64,000 bases of DNA from Burkholderia guangdongensis (GTDB lineage: Bacteria; Pseudomonadota; Gammaproteobacteria; Burkholderiales; Burkholderiaceae): assembly GCF_013403875.1 (NCBI RefSeq), contig NZ_JACBNX010000012.1, positions 101,577-165,576 of the forward strand, given 5' to 3'. Position numbers and translations under genes: made by a program. Below the pieces are notes generated by a model. The model was given only the letters and a program-made list of their open reading frames with translations, was not told the DNA's origin and searched no databases. Of the stretch, positions 17,689-29,805 are shown piece by piece; position 1 is the stretch's first letter; each line of letters begins with the position of its first letter.

Positions 17689-18477
17689 TCAGGCCGCGCG
17701 GTCGAACACGTAGTTCGTCATCGCGAGCATGCGCTGGTAGGTGCCGAGCGACTGGATGCCGAGCCGGTAATCGTCGTCGGCCGCGCCGAGCGCCGCGAAG
17801 ACCGGCAGCAGATGCTCGTCGGTCGGGTGCATCAGCACCGCGTGCGGCGCCTGTCGGCGGTAGTCGAGCAGCGCGTCGACGTCGCGCGCGGCGAGCTTCT
17901 CTTCAAACCAGTCGGTGAATTCGGTCACGCGCGGATCGGCGTCTTCCGGCGCCGCGTCGAAATCGGCCGCGCGCAGGTTGTGCGTGATCTGGCCCGAGCC
18001 GATCACCATCACGCCGTCGTCGCGGAGCGGCCGTAGCGCGCGGCCGAGCTGAAAGTGGTGCGCGGCGTCCGCGCGCGGCTGGATCGACAACTGCGCGACC
18101 GGCACGTCGGCGCCCGGGAACATCAGCAGCATCGGCACCCACGCGCCGTGGTCGAGGCCGTGCTCGTGCGTCGCGGTCGTGATGCCGGCCGCGTTCAGCA
18201 ACTCGGCCGCGCGTTCGGCGACGTCCGGCGCGCCCGGCGCCGGGTACTGGATTTCGTACAGCGCGCGCGGGAAGCCGTAAAAATCGTGGATCGTCTCCGG
18301 ATGCCGGGCGACGCTCGCGACCGGCTGCAGCGTGCCCCAGTGCGCGGACAGCATCAGCACCGCGCGCGGGCGCGGCAGCTCGGCGCCGAGGTGCGTGAAC
18401 GCACCGGACGGCAGCGTCGGATCGATCGGCAGCGTCGGCGCGCCGTGGGACAGATAGAGAGAGGGCAGGCGGTTCAT
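17689..18477 (-). CDS. DODA-type extradiol aromatic ring-opening dioxygenase (YgiD-like)
   Basis: A 262-aa protein with the LigB-superfamily pattern. The N-terminal LYLSHGAPTLP supplies a metal His, LSAHWGT the second, EHGLDHGAWVPM further conserved His residues, and VIGSGQITHNL the C-terminal block. Relatives include 4,5-DOPA extradiol dioxygenase and bacterial YgiD. It probably binds one Fe(II) or Zn(II) and opens catechols, but the substrate in bacteria is uncertain. It stands alone between the terminator and ubiX. Confidence 0.88.
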   Translation of the reverse strand: MNRLPSLYLSHGAPTLPIDPTLPSGAFTHLGAELPRPRAVLMLSAHWGTLQPVASVARHPETIHDFYGFPRALYEIQYPAPGAPDVAERAAELLNAAGITTATHEHGLDHGAWVPMLLMFPGADVPVAQLSIQPRADAAHHFQLGRALRPLRDDGVMVIGSGQITHNLRAADFDAAPEDADPRVTEFTDWFEEKLAARDVDALLDYRRQAPHAVLMHPTDEHLLPVFAALGAADDDYRLGIQSLGTYQRMLAMTNYVFDRAA

Positions 18478-18600
18478 CGCGAAAATTCGGCTCGAGAGGT
18501 TCGTGACGACGACTATAGGCGCGTACTCACCGTTGATAAACCGGCTTCATGGAATTTAATTCGATCCTGTCTGTTGGTAATCGGGCGAGGGCGAAGCCGA

Positions 18601-19194
18601 TTACGCGTGCCGCAAGCCTTCCCAGGGCGTCGTCAGCGGCGCGCTGAGCGCGAACAGGTCGAGCACGCGCGTGACGGTCTGGTCGACCAGTTCGCCGATC
18701 GTCTGCGGCATCGCATAGAACGCCGGCAGCGGCGGGAAGATGATGCCGCCCATTTCGGTCACGGCGGTCATGTTGCGCAGATGCGCGAGGTTGAGCGGTG
18801 TTTCGCGCACGAGCAGCACGAGGCGGCGGCGCTCCTTCAGCGTGACGTCGGCCGCGCGCGTGATCAGGTTGTCGGACAACCCGTGCGCGATGCTCGCGAG
18901 CGTCTTCATCGAGCACGGCGCGACGACCATCCCGTCGGTCGCGAACGAGCCGGACGCGATCGTCGCGCCGACGTCGCGCACCGAATGCACGACGTCCGCA
19001 CGGCCTTCGACGTCGGCCTTCGACAGTTGCAGTTCGTGCTGGACGTTGAGCCAGCCGGCGCTCGAGATCAGCAGATGCGTCTCGACGCCGCCGGCGGCGC
19101 GCAGCATGTCGAGCAGCCGCACGCCGTAGATCGCGCCCGTTGCGCCGGTGATCGCGACGATCAGCCGGCGCGGCGGCGCGCTGCGGGAAGTCAT
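18601..19194 (-). CDS. ubiX: Flavin prenyltransferase UbiX
   Basis: A 197-aa flavoprotein with the UbiX/Pad1 motifs: IVAITGATGAIYGVRLLDML at the N-terminus, ISSAGW, then APCSMKTLASIAHGLSDNLITRAADV and RETPLNLAHLRNM. UbiX makes prenylated FMN, the cofactor of the UbiD decarboxylase in ubiquinone synthesis. Length and motifs are complete. It sits 24 bp downstream of grxD in the same direction and is probably the last gene of the hemA-prfA-prmC-grxD-ubiX cluster. Confidence 0.96.
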   Translation of the reverse strand: MTSRSAPPRRLIVAITGATGAIYGVRLLDMLRAAGGVETHLLISSAGWLNVQHELQLSKADVEGRADVVHSVRDVGATIASGSFATDGMVVAPCSMKTLASIAHGLSDNLITRAADVTLKERRRLVLLVRETPLNLAHLRNMTAVTEMGGIIFPPLPAFYAMPQTIGELVDQTVTRVLDLFALSAPLTTPWEGLRHA

Positions 19195-19218
19195 CGGAGC
19201 GAAAGGCGTGAAAGTCGC

Positions 19219-19530
19219 TTAAGCGGCGGCGAACAGCTGTTGCAGCTCGCCCGACTGGTACATCTCCATCATGATGTCCGAGCCGCCGACGAATTCGCCC
19301 TTCACGTAGAGCTGCGGGATCGTCGGCCAGTTCGAGAATTCCTTGATGCCCTGGCGGATCTCTTCGTCCTCGAGCACGTTGACCGTCTTGAACTGATCGA
19401 CGCCGCAGGCCTTCAGCACCTGCACCGCGCGGCCGGAGAAGCCGCACATCGGGAATTGCGCGGTGCCCTTCATGAAGAGCACGACCTGGTTTTCGTCGAC
19501 GATTTGCTTGATTCGTTGTTGGGTGTCCAT
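19219..19530 (-). CDS. grxD: Monothiol glutaredoxin Grx4/GrxD
   Basis: A 103-aa CGFS-type monothiol glutaredoxin. The active site is CGFS in [12 protein letters not shown], followed by [20 protein letters not shown], the glutathione-binding TIPQ loop and GG turn. Such proteins carry a bridging [2Fe-2S] cluster with glutathione and work in iron-sulfur delivery. The length is standard. It lies between prmC and ubiX, all leftward. Confidence 0.97.
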   Translation of the reverse strand: MDTQQRIKQIVDENQVVLFMKGTAQFPMCGFSGRAVQVLKACGVDQFKTVNVLEDEEIRQGIKEFSNWPTIPQLYVKGEFVGGSDIMMEMYQSGELQQLFAAA

Positions 19531-19624
19531 GACTGACCTTGCATGTAAATGGCGAGCGGGTAGACCGAAATGATAGCGGATTTCGACCGCGCAGGCCGGG
19601 CGCGGGCCGGGCGAGAGCGGCGGC

Positions 19625-20479
19625 TCAGGCGGGCAGGCGGCCGCCCGTCGTGCGCTCGATCGACGCGAGGTCGGTCAGCGACTCGACCTCGGTGAAGCCG
19701 CGCGCGGCGAGGAGCGCGCGCACGGCGTCGGCCTGGTCGTAGCCGTGCTCGATCCACAGCGTGCCGCCCGGTTTCAGGTACAGGCTCGCGCCCGCGACGA
19801 TCACGCGGATCGCGGTCAGTCCGTCGTCGTCGTCGGTCAGCGCGCCGCGCGGCTCGAAGCGCAGATCGCCCTGCGACAGGTGCGGATCGTCGTGCGCGAT
19901 ATACGGCGGGTTGCTGACGATCGCGTCGAACGCGAGCGCCGTATCGAGCGTCGTGTACCAGTCGCTCTGCAGCCATTGCAGCGGGCCGCCCGGGCGATGC
20001 GCGTCGAGCAGCTTCGCCGCGTTGCGCCGCGCGAGCGCGAGCGCGGCGGCCGAGCGGTCGAGCGCCCACACGCGCGCATCGGGCCGCTCCGCGGCGATCG
20101 ACACCGCAATCGCGCCGCTGCCGGTGCCGAGATCGAGCACCGCCGGGTGCGGGATCCCGTCGATCGCATCGAGCGCCGCCTCGACGAGCAGCTCGGTCTC
20201 CGGGCGGGGGATCAGCACGTCCGGCGTCACGTCGAACGATCGGCCGAAGAACTCGCGCGCGCCGACCAGCTGCGCGACCGGCTCGCCGGCGCCGCGCCGC
20301 GCTTCCAGCGCGAGGAAGCGGTCGACGGCGGCCGTGTCGAGCGGCTCGTCGCCGCGCGTGATCAGCTGCGTGCGGGTCCAGCCGAGCGCGTGCGCGAGCA
20401 GGATCCGCGCGTCGACCGGATCCAGCGGCGACGCACGCAACAGTTCGATCGCGGTCGTGGCGGCCATCACGAGCCTCAT
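19625..20479 (-). CDS. prmC: Release factor glutamine N5-methyltransferase PrmC
   Basis: A 284-aa SAM-dependent enzyme with motif [11 protein letters not shown] (116-125) and catalytic NPPY (190-193), preceded by the [10 protein letters not shown] block. PrmC methylates the Gln of the GGQ motif in RF1 and RF2. Its ATG overlaps the prfA stop (ATGA), so the enzyme is translationally coupled to its own substrate. A second in-frame ATG (AATTAIELL) four codons on could be the true start. Confidence 0.96.
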   Translation of the reverse strand: MRLVMAATTAIELLRASPLDPVDARILLAHALGWTRTQLITRGDEPLDTAAVDRFLALEARRGAGEPVAQLVGAREFFGRSFDVTPDVLIPRPETELLVEAALDAIDGIPHPAVLDLGTGSGAIAVSIAAERPDARVWALDRSAAALALARRNAAKLLDAHRPGGPLQWLQSDWYTTLDTALAFDAIVSNPPYIAHDDPHLSQGDLRFEPRGALTDDDDGLTAIRVIVAGASLYLKPGGTLWIEHGYDQADAVRALLAARGFTEVESLTDLASIERTTGGRLPA

Positions 20480-21558
20480 TCAGTGTCGCCGAGCGACGCG
20501 AGCAACTCGGCCTGATGCTCGCTGACGAGCGCGGCGATCAGCTCGTGGATGTCGCCGTCCATGATCGCCTCGAGCTTGTACAGCGTCAGGTTGATCCGGT
20601 GATCGGTCATCCGGCCCTGCGGGAAGTTGTACGTGCGGATCCGCTCGGAACGGTCGCCGGAGCCGATCAGGCTCTTGCGCGTCGCCGCTTCCTTCGCGTG
20701 CTGCTCGTGATACTGCTTGTCCTTGATCCGCGCGGCGAGCACCTTCAGCGCGCGGTCCTTGTTCTTGTGCTGCGAGCGGTCGTCCTGGCACTCGACGACG
20801 ATTCCCGTGGGAATGTGCGTAACGCGCACCGCCGAATCGGTCTTGTTGATGTGTTGGCCGCCCGCGCCCGACGCGCGGAACGTGTCGATCCGCAGGTCGG
20901 CCGGATTGATCGCGACCTCGGCGATCTCGTCGGCTTCCGGCATCACTGCGACCGTGCACGCGGACGTGTGGATCCGGCCCTGCGTCTCGGTCGCCGGCAC
21001 GCGCTGCACGCGATGGCCGCCCGACTCGAACTTGAGCCGCGAATAGGCGCCCTGGCCCGCGATCCGCACGATCACCTCCTTGAAGCCGCCGAGATCCGAC
21101 GCGCTCTCCGACATCATCTCGACCTGCCAGCGCTGCCGCTCCGCGTAGCGCAGATACATCCGCAGCAGATCGCCCGCGAACAGCGCCGACTCGTCGCCGC
21201 CGGCGCCCGCGCGGATTTCGAGAAAGATGTTGCGGTCGTCGTTCGGATCCTTCGGCAGCAGCATCTTCTGCAGCTCGGTCTCGAGGCGCGTCATCCGCTC
21301 GCGCGCGGCCCCGATCTCGTCCTCGGCGAAGTCGCGCATCGATGCGTCGCCGAGCAGTTCCTGCGCGGCCGCCTCGTCGTCGAGGGCCTGGCGCCACAGC
21401 GCGTAATGCCCGACGAGCGGTTCCAGCTCAGCATGCTCGCGCGTGAGCTTGCGGTACTGGTCGAGGTCGGCCGTGACGTTCTCGCGGCTCAGCAGATCGT
21501 TCAGTTCGGCCAGTCGGCTTGCGAGCTGGTCGAGCTTGCGTTGCATGCTCGTCTTCAT
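20476..21558 (-). CDS. prfA: Peptide chain release factor 1
   Basis: A 360-aa RF1. The codon-recognition PxT motif is PAT in [12 protein letters not shown] (about residue 187). The peptidyl-tRNA hydrolysis motif GGQ is in [15 protein letters not shown] (about residue 230), whose Gln is the PrmC target. It recognises UAA and UAG. The start [12 protein letters not shown] could alternatively be the second Met. It is followed by prmC with a 4-nt overlap and preceded by hemA with an 80-bp gap. Confidence 0.98.
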   Translation of the reverse strand: MKTSMQRKLDQLASRLAELNDLLSRENVTADLDQYRKLTREHAELEPLVGHYALWRQALDDEAAAQELLGDASMRDFAEDEIGAARERMTRLETELQKMLLPKDPNDDRNIFLEIRAGAGGDESALFAGDLLRMYLRYAERQRWQVEMMSESASDLGGFKEVIVRIAGQGAYSRLKFESGGHRVQRVPATETQGRIHTSACTVAVMPEADEIAEVAINPADLRIDTFRASGAGGQHINKTDSAVRVTHIPTGIVVECQDDRSQHKNKDRALKVLAARIKDKQYHEQHAKEAATRKSLIGSGDRSERIRTYNFPQGRMTDHRINLTLYKLEAIMDGDIHELIAALVSEHQAELLASLGDTE

Positions 21559-21637
21559 GATGTGGAGCGTAGCTCCCGGGCAAGGATTCGGAAAGGGACA
21601 GCCGGCGGCGCGCGCCGGCAGGGCGGGGAGGGCGGCG

Positions 21638-23726
<2,089 letters not shown>

Positions 23727-23907
23727 GGTTCTGTTTCTGTCCGGCGGCCGGCGCCCCGCTTGCCATAACGTCGGGTCGGCCCCTACACTCGAACGTTACG
23801 CGGTCAGCACCCGGCCGGTCCTGCTGGGTTGAACGGAAGGACCATGCTAGCCGCGCGAATCGTTCACGCCTATGGGACGAGTCTGAAATTGCGAAAGAGG
23901 GCGTCGA

Positions 23908-24162
23908 ATGAACTGGTTTGGAATCGTCGTCCTGGGAGCGACCGTCGGATGGCTCGGCGGATGGCTGCATCCGATGCGCCGCGCGGGCCGGCCCGCGTGG
24001 TGGGTCGCGGTGCTCGCCGGCATCGCGGGCGCCGCCGTGGCCAGAATGGCTGGCAACCTCTCGGGACTCTTTTACGACGGCGGGACGCTCGAATGGCCGG
24101 TGTGCACCGGCATCGCGTTGGCCGCCGTGGCCGCGACGGTCGCGCTGGCGGCCCGTCGCTGA
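23908..24162 (+). CDS. Small membrane protein, Transgly_assoc (GlsB/YeaQ)-like
   Basis: An 84-aa protein with three hydrophobic helices: residues 3-20, 31-48 and 66-82. The GxxxGWLGGW start, the central AGIAGAAVARMAG and the late GIALAAVAATVAL recall GlsB/YeaQ/YmgE-type stress proteins. Similarity is by pattern only. AAGAGGG precedes the ATG, a plausible ribosome site. It ends 17 bp before the aminopeptidase gene and is probably cotranscribed with it. Confidence 0.65.
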   Translation: MNWFGIVVLGATVGWLGGWLHPMRRAGRPAWWVAVLAGIAGAAVARMAGNLSGLFYDGGTLEWPVCTGIALAAVAATVALAARR

Positions 24163-24179
24163 TCGTTTCAGGTGAAATC

Positions 24180-25997
24180 ATGAATGCCCGTCTTCCCGAA
24201 GACCCGTCGGCGCCCGCCCGCGTCGCGCTGTTGCGCGGCGCGATGGCCCGCGAGGGTCTGGCCGCCTATCTCGTGCCGTCCGCCGATCCGCATCTGTCCG
24301 AATATCTGCCCGAGCGCTGGCAGGCGCGCCGCTGGCTGTCCGGCTTCACCGGCTCGGTCGGCACGCTCGTCATCACCGCCGATTTCGCGGGGCTGTGGGT
24401 CGACAGCCGCTATTGGGTGCAGGCCGAGGCCGAGCTCGCCGGCAGCGGCGTGCAGCTGATGAAGATGACGGGCGGCCAGCAGAGCGCGCCGCACGTCGAC
24501 TGGCTCGCGCAGAACGTGAGCGCCGGCGAAACGGTCGGCGTCGACGGCGCGGTGCTCGGCGTCGCGGCCGCGCGCGTGCTGCGCGACGCGCTGACCGCGT
24601 GCGGGGTCGCGTTGCGCACCGATCTCGATCTGCTCGACGCGATCTGGCCCGAGCGGCCCGCGCTGCCCGACGCGGCCGTGTTCGAGCACGTCGCGCCGCA
24701 GGCCGACGCGACGCGCCGCGCGAAGCTCGACGAGATCCGCCGCGCGATGCAGGCGCGCGGCGCGCAGTGGCACTTCGTGTCGACGCTCGACGATCTCGCG
24801 TGGATCTTCAACCTGCGCGGCGCCGACGTCAGCTACAACCCGGTGTTCGTCGCGCACGCGCTGATCGGCGCCGAGCGCGCGACGCTGTTCGTCGCCGACG
24901 GCAAGGTGCCGCCCGCGCTCGCCGCGTCGCTCGCGCAGGACGGCGTCGACGTGCGGCCCTATGACGCGGCGCGCGCGGCGCTCGCCGCGCTGCCGGATGG
25001 CGCGACGCTGTTGATCGATCCGCGCCGCATGACGTTCGGCACGCTCGAGGCGGTGCCGGCCGGCGTGGCGCTCGTCGAAGCGGTCAACCCGTCGACGTTC
25101 GCGAAGTCGCGCAAGACGCCCGCCGAGATCGAGCACGTGCGCGTGACGATGGAGCACGACGGCGTCGCGCTCGCCGAATTCTTCGCGTGGTTCGAGCAGG
25201 CGGTGAACCGCGACGCGATCACCGAGCTGACGATCGACGACAAGCTGACGGCCGCGCGCGCGCGCCGCCCCGGCTACGTGTCGCCGAGTTTCGCGACGAT
25301 CGCCGGTTTCAACGCGAACGGCGCGATGCCGCACTACCACGCGACGCCGGAATCGCACGCGCCGATCGCCGGCGACGGGCTGCTGCTGATCGATTCGGGC
25401 GGCCAGTACCTCGGCGGCACGACCGACATCACGCGCGTCGTGCCGGTCGGCAAGCCGAGCGACGCGCAGCGGCGCGACTTCACGATCGTGCTGAAGGCGA
25501 TGATGGCGCTGTCGCGCGCGCGCTTTCCGCGCGGGGTCCGCTCGCCGATGCTCGACGCGATCGCGCGCGCGCCGATGTGGGCCGCGGGGCTCGACTACGG
25601 GCACGGCACCGGCCACGGCGTCGGCTACTTCCTGAACGTGCACGAAGGCCCGCAGGTGATCTCGCACTACGCGCCGGCCGAGCCGCACACCGCGATGGAA
25701 GAGGGGATGATCACGTCGATCGAGCCGGGCGTGTACCGGCCGGGCCAGTGGGGGATCCGCATCGAGAACCTCGTGCTGAACCGCGCGGCCGGGCAGACCG
25801 AGTTCGGCGACTTCCTCGCGTTCGAGACGCTGACGCTGTGCCCGATCGACACGCGCTGCGTGCTGATCGAGCTGCTGCACGACGACGAGCGCGCGTGGCT
25901 GAACACCTATCACGCGATGGTGCGCGAGCGCGTCGGCCGGCATCTCGCCGACGGCGACGCGAAGGCGTGGCTCGTCGCGCGCACGCAGCCGATCTGA
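24180..25997 (+). CDS. Xaa-Pro aminopeptidase, M24B family
   Basis: A 605-aa protein of the long, three-domain aminopeptidase P type. Two creatinase-like N-terminal domains (about residues 20-310) precede the pita-bread catalytic domain. The dinuclear metal ligands are visible: Asp in LLLIDSGGQYLGGTTDITR (two Asp), His in HGTGHGVGYFLN, Glu in SIEPGVYRPG and Glu in GIRIENLVL. It removes an N-terminal residue before proline. The ATG at 24180 gives NARLPEDPSAPAR; the open frame upstream overlaps the small membrane gene and is rejected. A hairpin terminator follows. Confidence 0.95.
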   Translation: MNARLPEDPSAPARVALLRGAMAREGLAAYLVPSADPHLSEYLPERWQARRWLSGFTGSVGTLVITADFAGLWVDSRYWVQAEAELAGSGVQLMKMTGGQQSAPHVDWLAQNVSAGETVGVDGAVLGVAAARVLRDALTACGVALRTDLDLLDAIWPERPALPDAAVFEHVAPQADATRRAKLDEIRRAMQARGAQWHFVSTLDDLAWIFNLRGADVSYNPVFVAHALIGAERATLFVADGKVPPALAASLAQDGVDVRPYDAARAALAALPDGATLLIDPRRMTFGTLEAVPAGVALVEAVNPSTFAKSRKTPAEIEHVRVTMEHDGVALAEFFAWFEQAVNRDAITELTIDDKLTAARARRPGYVSPSFATIAGFNANGAMPHYHATPESHAPIAGDGLLLIDSGGQYLGGTTDITRVVPVGKPSDAQRRDFTIVLKAMMALSRARFPRGVRSPMLDAIARAPMWAAGLDYGHGTGHGVGYFLNVHEGPQVISHYAPAEPHTAMEEGMITSIEPGVYRPGQWGIRIENLVLNRAAGQTEFGDFLAFETLTLCPIDTRCVLIELLHDDERAWLNTYHAMVRERVGRHLADGDAKAWLVARTQPI

Positions 25998-26067
25998 TGG
26001 ACGGTCGGTGCGCGGCGCGGCTGCGCGAGCTTGGCGTGCTCGAATGAAAAAAGCGGGCATCGCGCCC

Positions 26068-26106
26068 AAATGCCGTTCAGTTAAGCGACTAAGCGGCATT
26101 TTTCTT
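26068..26106 (+). terminator. Intrinsic terminator after the aminopeptidase
   Basis: AAATGCCG (26068-26075) pairs with CGGCATTT (26094-26101) around an 18-nt loop, followed by TTTCTTT. A longer outer pairing GCGCCCAAA / TTTGGGTGCG is also possible. Confidence 0.8.
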
Positions 26107-26130
26107 TGGGTGCGCTTGGTTACGGTAAGG

Positions 26131-27426
26131 CTAACCGGGATATCCCAGCGTGTCTCGCAATCGGTACCAGTTGATTGCCAGCGCAGCGCCGAGCTGGCGG
26201 GCGGGGTACAGCGGAAGCCGCGCGACGGGGGTGACGGGGAAGTCGAGGTGCGAGCCATCGCTCCCACGGACGGCCTGCGCGAGTACGCGTCCAAGCGCGG
26301 TCCCCATCGCTACACCGCGACCGCAGTATCCATAGGCTGTCCAGAGGCCGTCCGCCAACCGGTGCAGACGTGGTAAGTCGTCGATGGTCATGCCAACCCG
26401 GCAAACCCAGCCGTGAGGCCAATCCACGCCAGCAAGTTCCGGGTAGCGCTTGATGGCCGCATTTCGAAGTTGTTCGCGCGTCGCGGGGTCGAGCGTATTG
26501 GCAGAGCGCCCGCGGCCCCCGATGACGAATCGCCCCTCTGGATCGATGCGGCAGTAGTACGTGATTTTTCGCGTCTCGGAGACGCCCGCGTGATGCGGCA
26601 TGATGCTGTGTAGCAACGAAGGCGGGAGTGGATCCGTCGCGATCTGCGCACTCGATACCGTGACATACGACTGCGCGACCGCAGGCCAAAGCCGGTCGGT
26701 ATAGGCGTCGGTGGCCAGAATCACCTGGCGCGCACGAACGATGTATCCATTCACGGTCAGCGTGACGCCCGTTCCGGCCGGGTTGATCGCGCTGACGTGT
26801 GAATGCTCATGAATGGTCGCGCCACACGAGACGGCGGCGTTGGCGAGCCCGCGTGCATAGGCGAGCGGATGCACGGCACCGGCACGACGCTCAAGCAGAC
26901 CTGCCGGCCAGAACCTTGAGCCGCTCGCCGCTGCCATGGCGTCGCGATCAAGGTATGCGACATCACCGCCGAAGTTGTTGATCTCTTCGGCCCGGGCTTG
27001 CAGATACCGGGCCGAAGCATCGGAGAACGCGCCCTGGATCCAGCCGTCCCTCGTCGGGGCGCAATCGATCCGATAACGCTCGACGAGCTCGAAGAGCTCA
27101 TCCGCGTTGCGGTACGCAAAGCGCATCATGCGCACGGCGGTTTCAGCCCCGAAGCGTTTTACCAGTGCGGATGGAGTCGGTTTGAAGCCCGGTACCACCT
27201 GGCCACCGTTGCGGCCGGATGCGCGGTGCGCGATCTCGTGTGACTCGAAGAGAGCGACGTTGACACCAGACTGGGCAAGATGGAGCGCAGCCGACAATCC
27301 CGTGAAGCCGCCGCCGATCACCGCTACGTCGGCCGAGAGTGGCCCGGCAATCGATGGCGTCGCAGCGCGTGCGGGCGTAGTGGCCGCCCACAATGTGGAT
27401 GCTGGAGAAAACGGACTTTGTGTCAT
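26131..27426 (-). CDS. FAD-dependent amine/amino-acid oxidase (DAO family, PuuB-like)
   Basis: A 431-aa flavoprotein. An N-terminal dinucleotide fold ADVAVIGGGFTGLSAALHLA (about residues 33-52) is followed by ESHEIAHRASGRNGGQVVPG, whose SGRNGGQ matches the FAD-contacting loop of the PuuB/gamma-glutamylputrescine oxidase group. A C-terminal GYCGRGVAMGTALGR closes the FAD site. It probably oxidises an amine or amino acid imported by the adjacent ABC system. The gene is lower in GC than the core genes around it. Exact substrate not determinable. Confidence 0.85.
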   Translation of the reverse strand: MTQSPFSPASTLWAATTPARAATPSIAGPLSADVAVIGGGFTGLSAALHLAQSGVNVALFESHEIAHRASGRNGGQVVPGFKPTPSALVKRFGAETAVRMMRFAYRNADELFELVERYRIDCAPTRDGWIQGAFSDASARYLQARAEEINNFGGDVAYLDRDAMAAASGSRFWPAGLLERRAGAVHPLAYARGLANAAVSCGATIHEHSHVSAINPAGTGVTLTVNGYIVRARQVILATDAYTDRLWPAVAQSYVTVSSAQIATDPLPPSLLHSIMPHHAGVSETRKITYYCRIDPEGRFVIGGRGRSANTLDPATREQLRNAAIKRYPELAGVDWPHGWVCRVGMTIDDLPRLHRLADGLWTAYGYCGRGVAMGTALGRVLAQAVRGSDGSHLDFPVTPVARLPLYPARQLGAALAINWYRLRDTLGYPG

Positions 27427-27478
27427 GTAAAACCTATACGTTATGCCGATACGGATGCGATAAACGTCTCTCGCCGCG

Positions 27479-28210
27479 TCAATCAGCGTGCGTGACGCGC
27501 CGCAGGAAATCCCGCAAGCGCTCGTTGCTTGGCGCGGTCAGGACTTCCTTCGACGGTCCCTGCTCGACGATTCGCCCGCCATCAAGAAACAACACGCGAT
27601 CGGATACGTTTCGTGCGAAGTCCATCTCGTGCGTGACGATAATCATGGTCATCCCTTTCTCTGCCAACCCGCGCATGACGGCCAGGACCTCGCCGACCAA
27701 TTCCGGATCAAGAGCGGAAGTGGGCTCGTCGAACAGGATGGCTTCGGGCCGCATCGCCAACGCGCGTGCGATCGCAACTCGTTGTTGCTGGCCGCCGGAC
27801 AACTGGTGCGGGTAGTGATTGACCTTGTCCGCCAGACCCACGCTCGCGAGCAGTTCGCGTCCTCGCCGGTCCGCCTCGGCCGCATCTTCGCCTTTCACAT
27901 GAACGGGACCTTCCGTCACGTTCCCGAGAGCTGTGCGATGGGGGAAGAGATTGAAACGCTGGAACACCATCGCGACCCGTTGCCGAACCAGGCGAATTTC
28001 CGATTGTTTGGCGTCGACGCGCGTGCCCTCTACGGAAATACAACCCTGGTCGTATCGCTCCAGTCCGTTGATACAACGCAGCAACGTCGATTTCCCCGAA
28101 CCGGATGGTCCGATCAGGCAAACGACTTCACCAGGATTGATTTCGGCATTGATTCCGTTCAGGACACGGTGTGTACCGAATGACTTGCTCAAGTTCTCAA
28201 TCTTGATCAT
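27479..28210 (-). CDS. Polar amino acid ABC transporter, ATP-binding protein
   Basis: A 243-aa ATPase of the GlnQ/HisP type with Walker A GPSGSGKST, signature LSGGQQQRVAIARALA, Walker B ILFDEPTSALDP and the switch His in IVTHEMDFA. It powers amino acid import with the permease upstream. The ATG overlaps the permease stop (ATGA), so translation is coupled. It sits between the permease and the oxidase gene in one leftward operon. Confidence 0.95.
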   Translation of the reverse strand: MIKIENLSKSFGTHRVLNGINAEINPGEVVCLIGPSGSGKSTLLRCINGLERYDQGCISVEGTRVDAKQSEIRLVRQRVAMVFQRFNLFPHRTALGNVTEGPVHVKGEDAAEADRRGRELLASVGLADKVNHYPHQLSGGQQQRVAIARALAMRPEAILFDEPTSALDPELVGEVLAVMRGLAEKGMTMIIVTHEMDFARNVSDRVLFLDGGRIVEQGPSKEVLTAPSNERLRDFLRRVTHAD

Positions 28211-28872
28211 TTGCTTTTCCCCATGCGTTTTTCGAGGCGACCGATCGAATACATCATCGGCAGGCTCATTGCGAGGTACATCAGCGCGACGAGCGTAAAT
28301 ACAGTCGAACTCTTGAACGTTGCCGACGCGATCAGCTTGCTTTGCATCGACAACTCAACCACGGTGATGACTGCGGTTTGGGACGAGTCCTTGAGCATCA
28401 TTACGACGTTGTTGCCGTACGGAGGCAGCGCCATGCGCAGCGCCTGCGGCAAGATCACTCTTCGCATCAATTTTGCCCGCGACATGCCCAACGACTGTGC
28501 GGCCTCGAACTGCCCGACATCCACGGCGTTGATGCCGGCGCGAAACACCTCTGCCATATAGGAGGAATAGGCGATGCCGAGGCCCAGGGCGCCGGCTTGA
28601 AAGGCGCTCAGGCTGATGCCGATCTCCGGGATGACGAAATACATGTAAAACAGCACCACGATGATCGGAATGCCGCGAATGACGTTGGTCAGCACGCGGC
28701 TGGCGTGCGCAAGGGGGGCAATACCACTTACGCGCAGCAGCGCCCAGCACAAGCCGAGTACCGTTGCAATCACCAACGCCGTCGCGGTGATGCAAATGGT
28801 GGTCAGTGCGCCTTGCAGCAGCAACGGAATATATGCCACTGCGTCAGTCAGGAAGGAATCGAACATCAGCAA
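28207..28872 (-). CDS. Polar amino acid ABC transporter, permease protein
   Basis: A 221-aa HisM/GlnP-type permease with about five membrane helices. The cytoplasmic EAA loop (EAAQSLGMSRAKLMRRVILPQALRMA region) docks with the ATPase. Only one permease gene is present, so the channel is presumably a homodimer. It is followed by the ATPase with a 4-nt overlap and preceded by the binding protein gene 69 bp upstream. Confidence 0.94.
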   Translation of the reverse strand: MLMFDSFLTDAVAYIPLLLQGALTTICITATALVIATVLGLCWALLRVSGIAPLAHASRVLTNVIRGIPIIVVLFYMYFVIPEIGISLSAFQAGALGLGIAYSSYMAEVFRAGINAVDVGQFEAAQSLGMSRAKLMRRVILPQALRMALPPYGNNVVMMLKDSSQTAVITVVELSMQSKLIASATFKSSTVFTLVALMYLAMSLPMMYSIGRLEKRMGKSK

Positions 28873-28941
28873 CTCCGGGGCTTATGCACGGATCCCCTTG
28901 AAGCCAAACCGCAGGGCCGCGTGCGTGGTTCTGGAAAACGA

Positions 28942-29700
28942 TCAGGAAGCGACGCCCCATTTCGCTAGGATCGCGTTCAATTTGCCGTCCTGGCGAAGCT
29001 TGGCGATTGCCGCATTGAGCTTCGCCACCATTGCTGTATCGCCTTTCTTCACAGCCAGCGCGATGTTGGTTGCAATCACCGGCTTGTAGGTGCTGACAAG
29101 GCGCACCTTCGTTCCGATCTGGCGTACCTGATAGGCGACGACGGGACCGTCGCCAAATGCGGCGTCCAGGCGGCCGAGCGCGATGTCTCGAGCCATGTCG
29201 GCCATCGTGTCGTACATCTTCACTTCCTTGAAGCCACCGGCCGCCTTGATCGGATCAACATAGGCCGTACCGATCTGGACGCCGACGGTCTTGTTTCTCA
29301 GGTCTGCAAAGCTGCGGTAGGGGGTCGTGTCGTTGGCCGGCACCATCAAGCCTTCGCCATAGCTGACGACGACATCCGTGAAATCGACAGCCTCGGCGCG
29401 TGCCGGTGTTCGTGCGAATGCGGAGGCGATGATCTGGATCTTGCCGGTTTGCAAGGCAGGCACGAGTGACGTGAACGGAATCGGCACGATATCCGGCTTG
29501 AAGCCCACTTCCTTGCCGACTTCATTCGCGATGTCGATCATCACGCCCTTGAGCGTATTGGTCTGCGGGTCGAGATAGTTGAACGGCACCGCGCTTGGCG
29601 TAGCACCGACTTCCAGGACCGGCTGGTCGGCGTATGCCGCCGAGAACACGGTGGTGGCCGCCACCACGGCGACCAAGGACTTCATGGCTTTCTGAAACAT
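28942..29700 (-). CDS. Amino acid ABC transporter, periplasmic binding protein
   Basis: A 252-aa SBP_bac_3 protein. A signal peptide (residues 1-24, cleavage near AAYA-DQP) precedes the bilobed domain with VGATPSAVPFNYLDP, KGVMIDIANEVGKEVG and DVVVSYGEGLMVPA. Ligands of this family are polar amino acids, opines or related amines. The ATG is preceded by a strong AAGGAGAG ribosome site. It is the first gene of the leftward operon (binding protein, permease, ATPase, oxidase) and is divergent from the IclR regulator. Confidence 0.94.
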   Translation of the reverse strand: MFQKAMKSLVAVVAATTVFSAAYADQPVLEVGATPSAVPFNYLDPQTNTLKGVMIDIANEVGKEVGFKPDIVPIPFTSLVPALQTGKIQIIASAFARTPARAEAVDFTDVVVSYGEGLMVPANDTTPYRSFADLRNKTVGVQIGTAYVDPIKAAGGFKEVKMYDTMADMARDIALGRLDAAFGDGPVVAYQVRQIGTKVRLVSTYKPVIATNIALAVKKGDTAMVAKLNAAIAKLRQDGKLNAILAKWGVAS

Positions 29701-29790
29701 GTGGACTCTCCTTGTAAAACCATCACTGATGGCACGTGGACCGGGCCGGGAAACGTCGGTTGGAGCCTGGCTCTCGGTATGTCTTTGTCG

Positions 29791-29805
29791 TATCGCATAG
29801 CGATA
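29791..29805. promoter_or_regulatory. Candidate operator 1 (palindrome TATCGC-N3-GCGATA)
   Basis: A perfect 6-bp inverted repeat about 90 bp upstream of the binding protein gene. It is followed by GATA, so it contains GCGATAGATA, which recurs at the second site. Probably bound by the adjacent IclR regulator (inference). Confidence 0.55.
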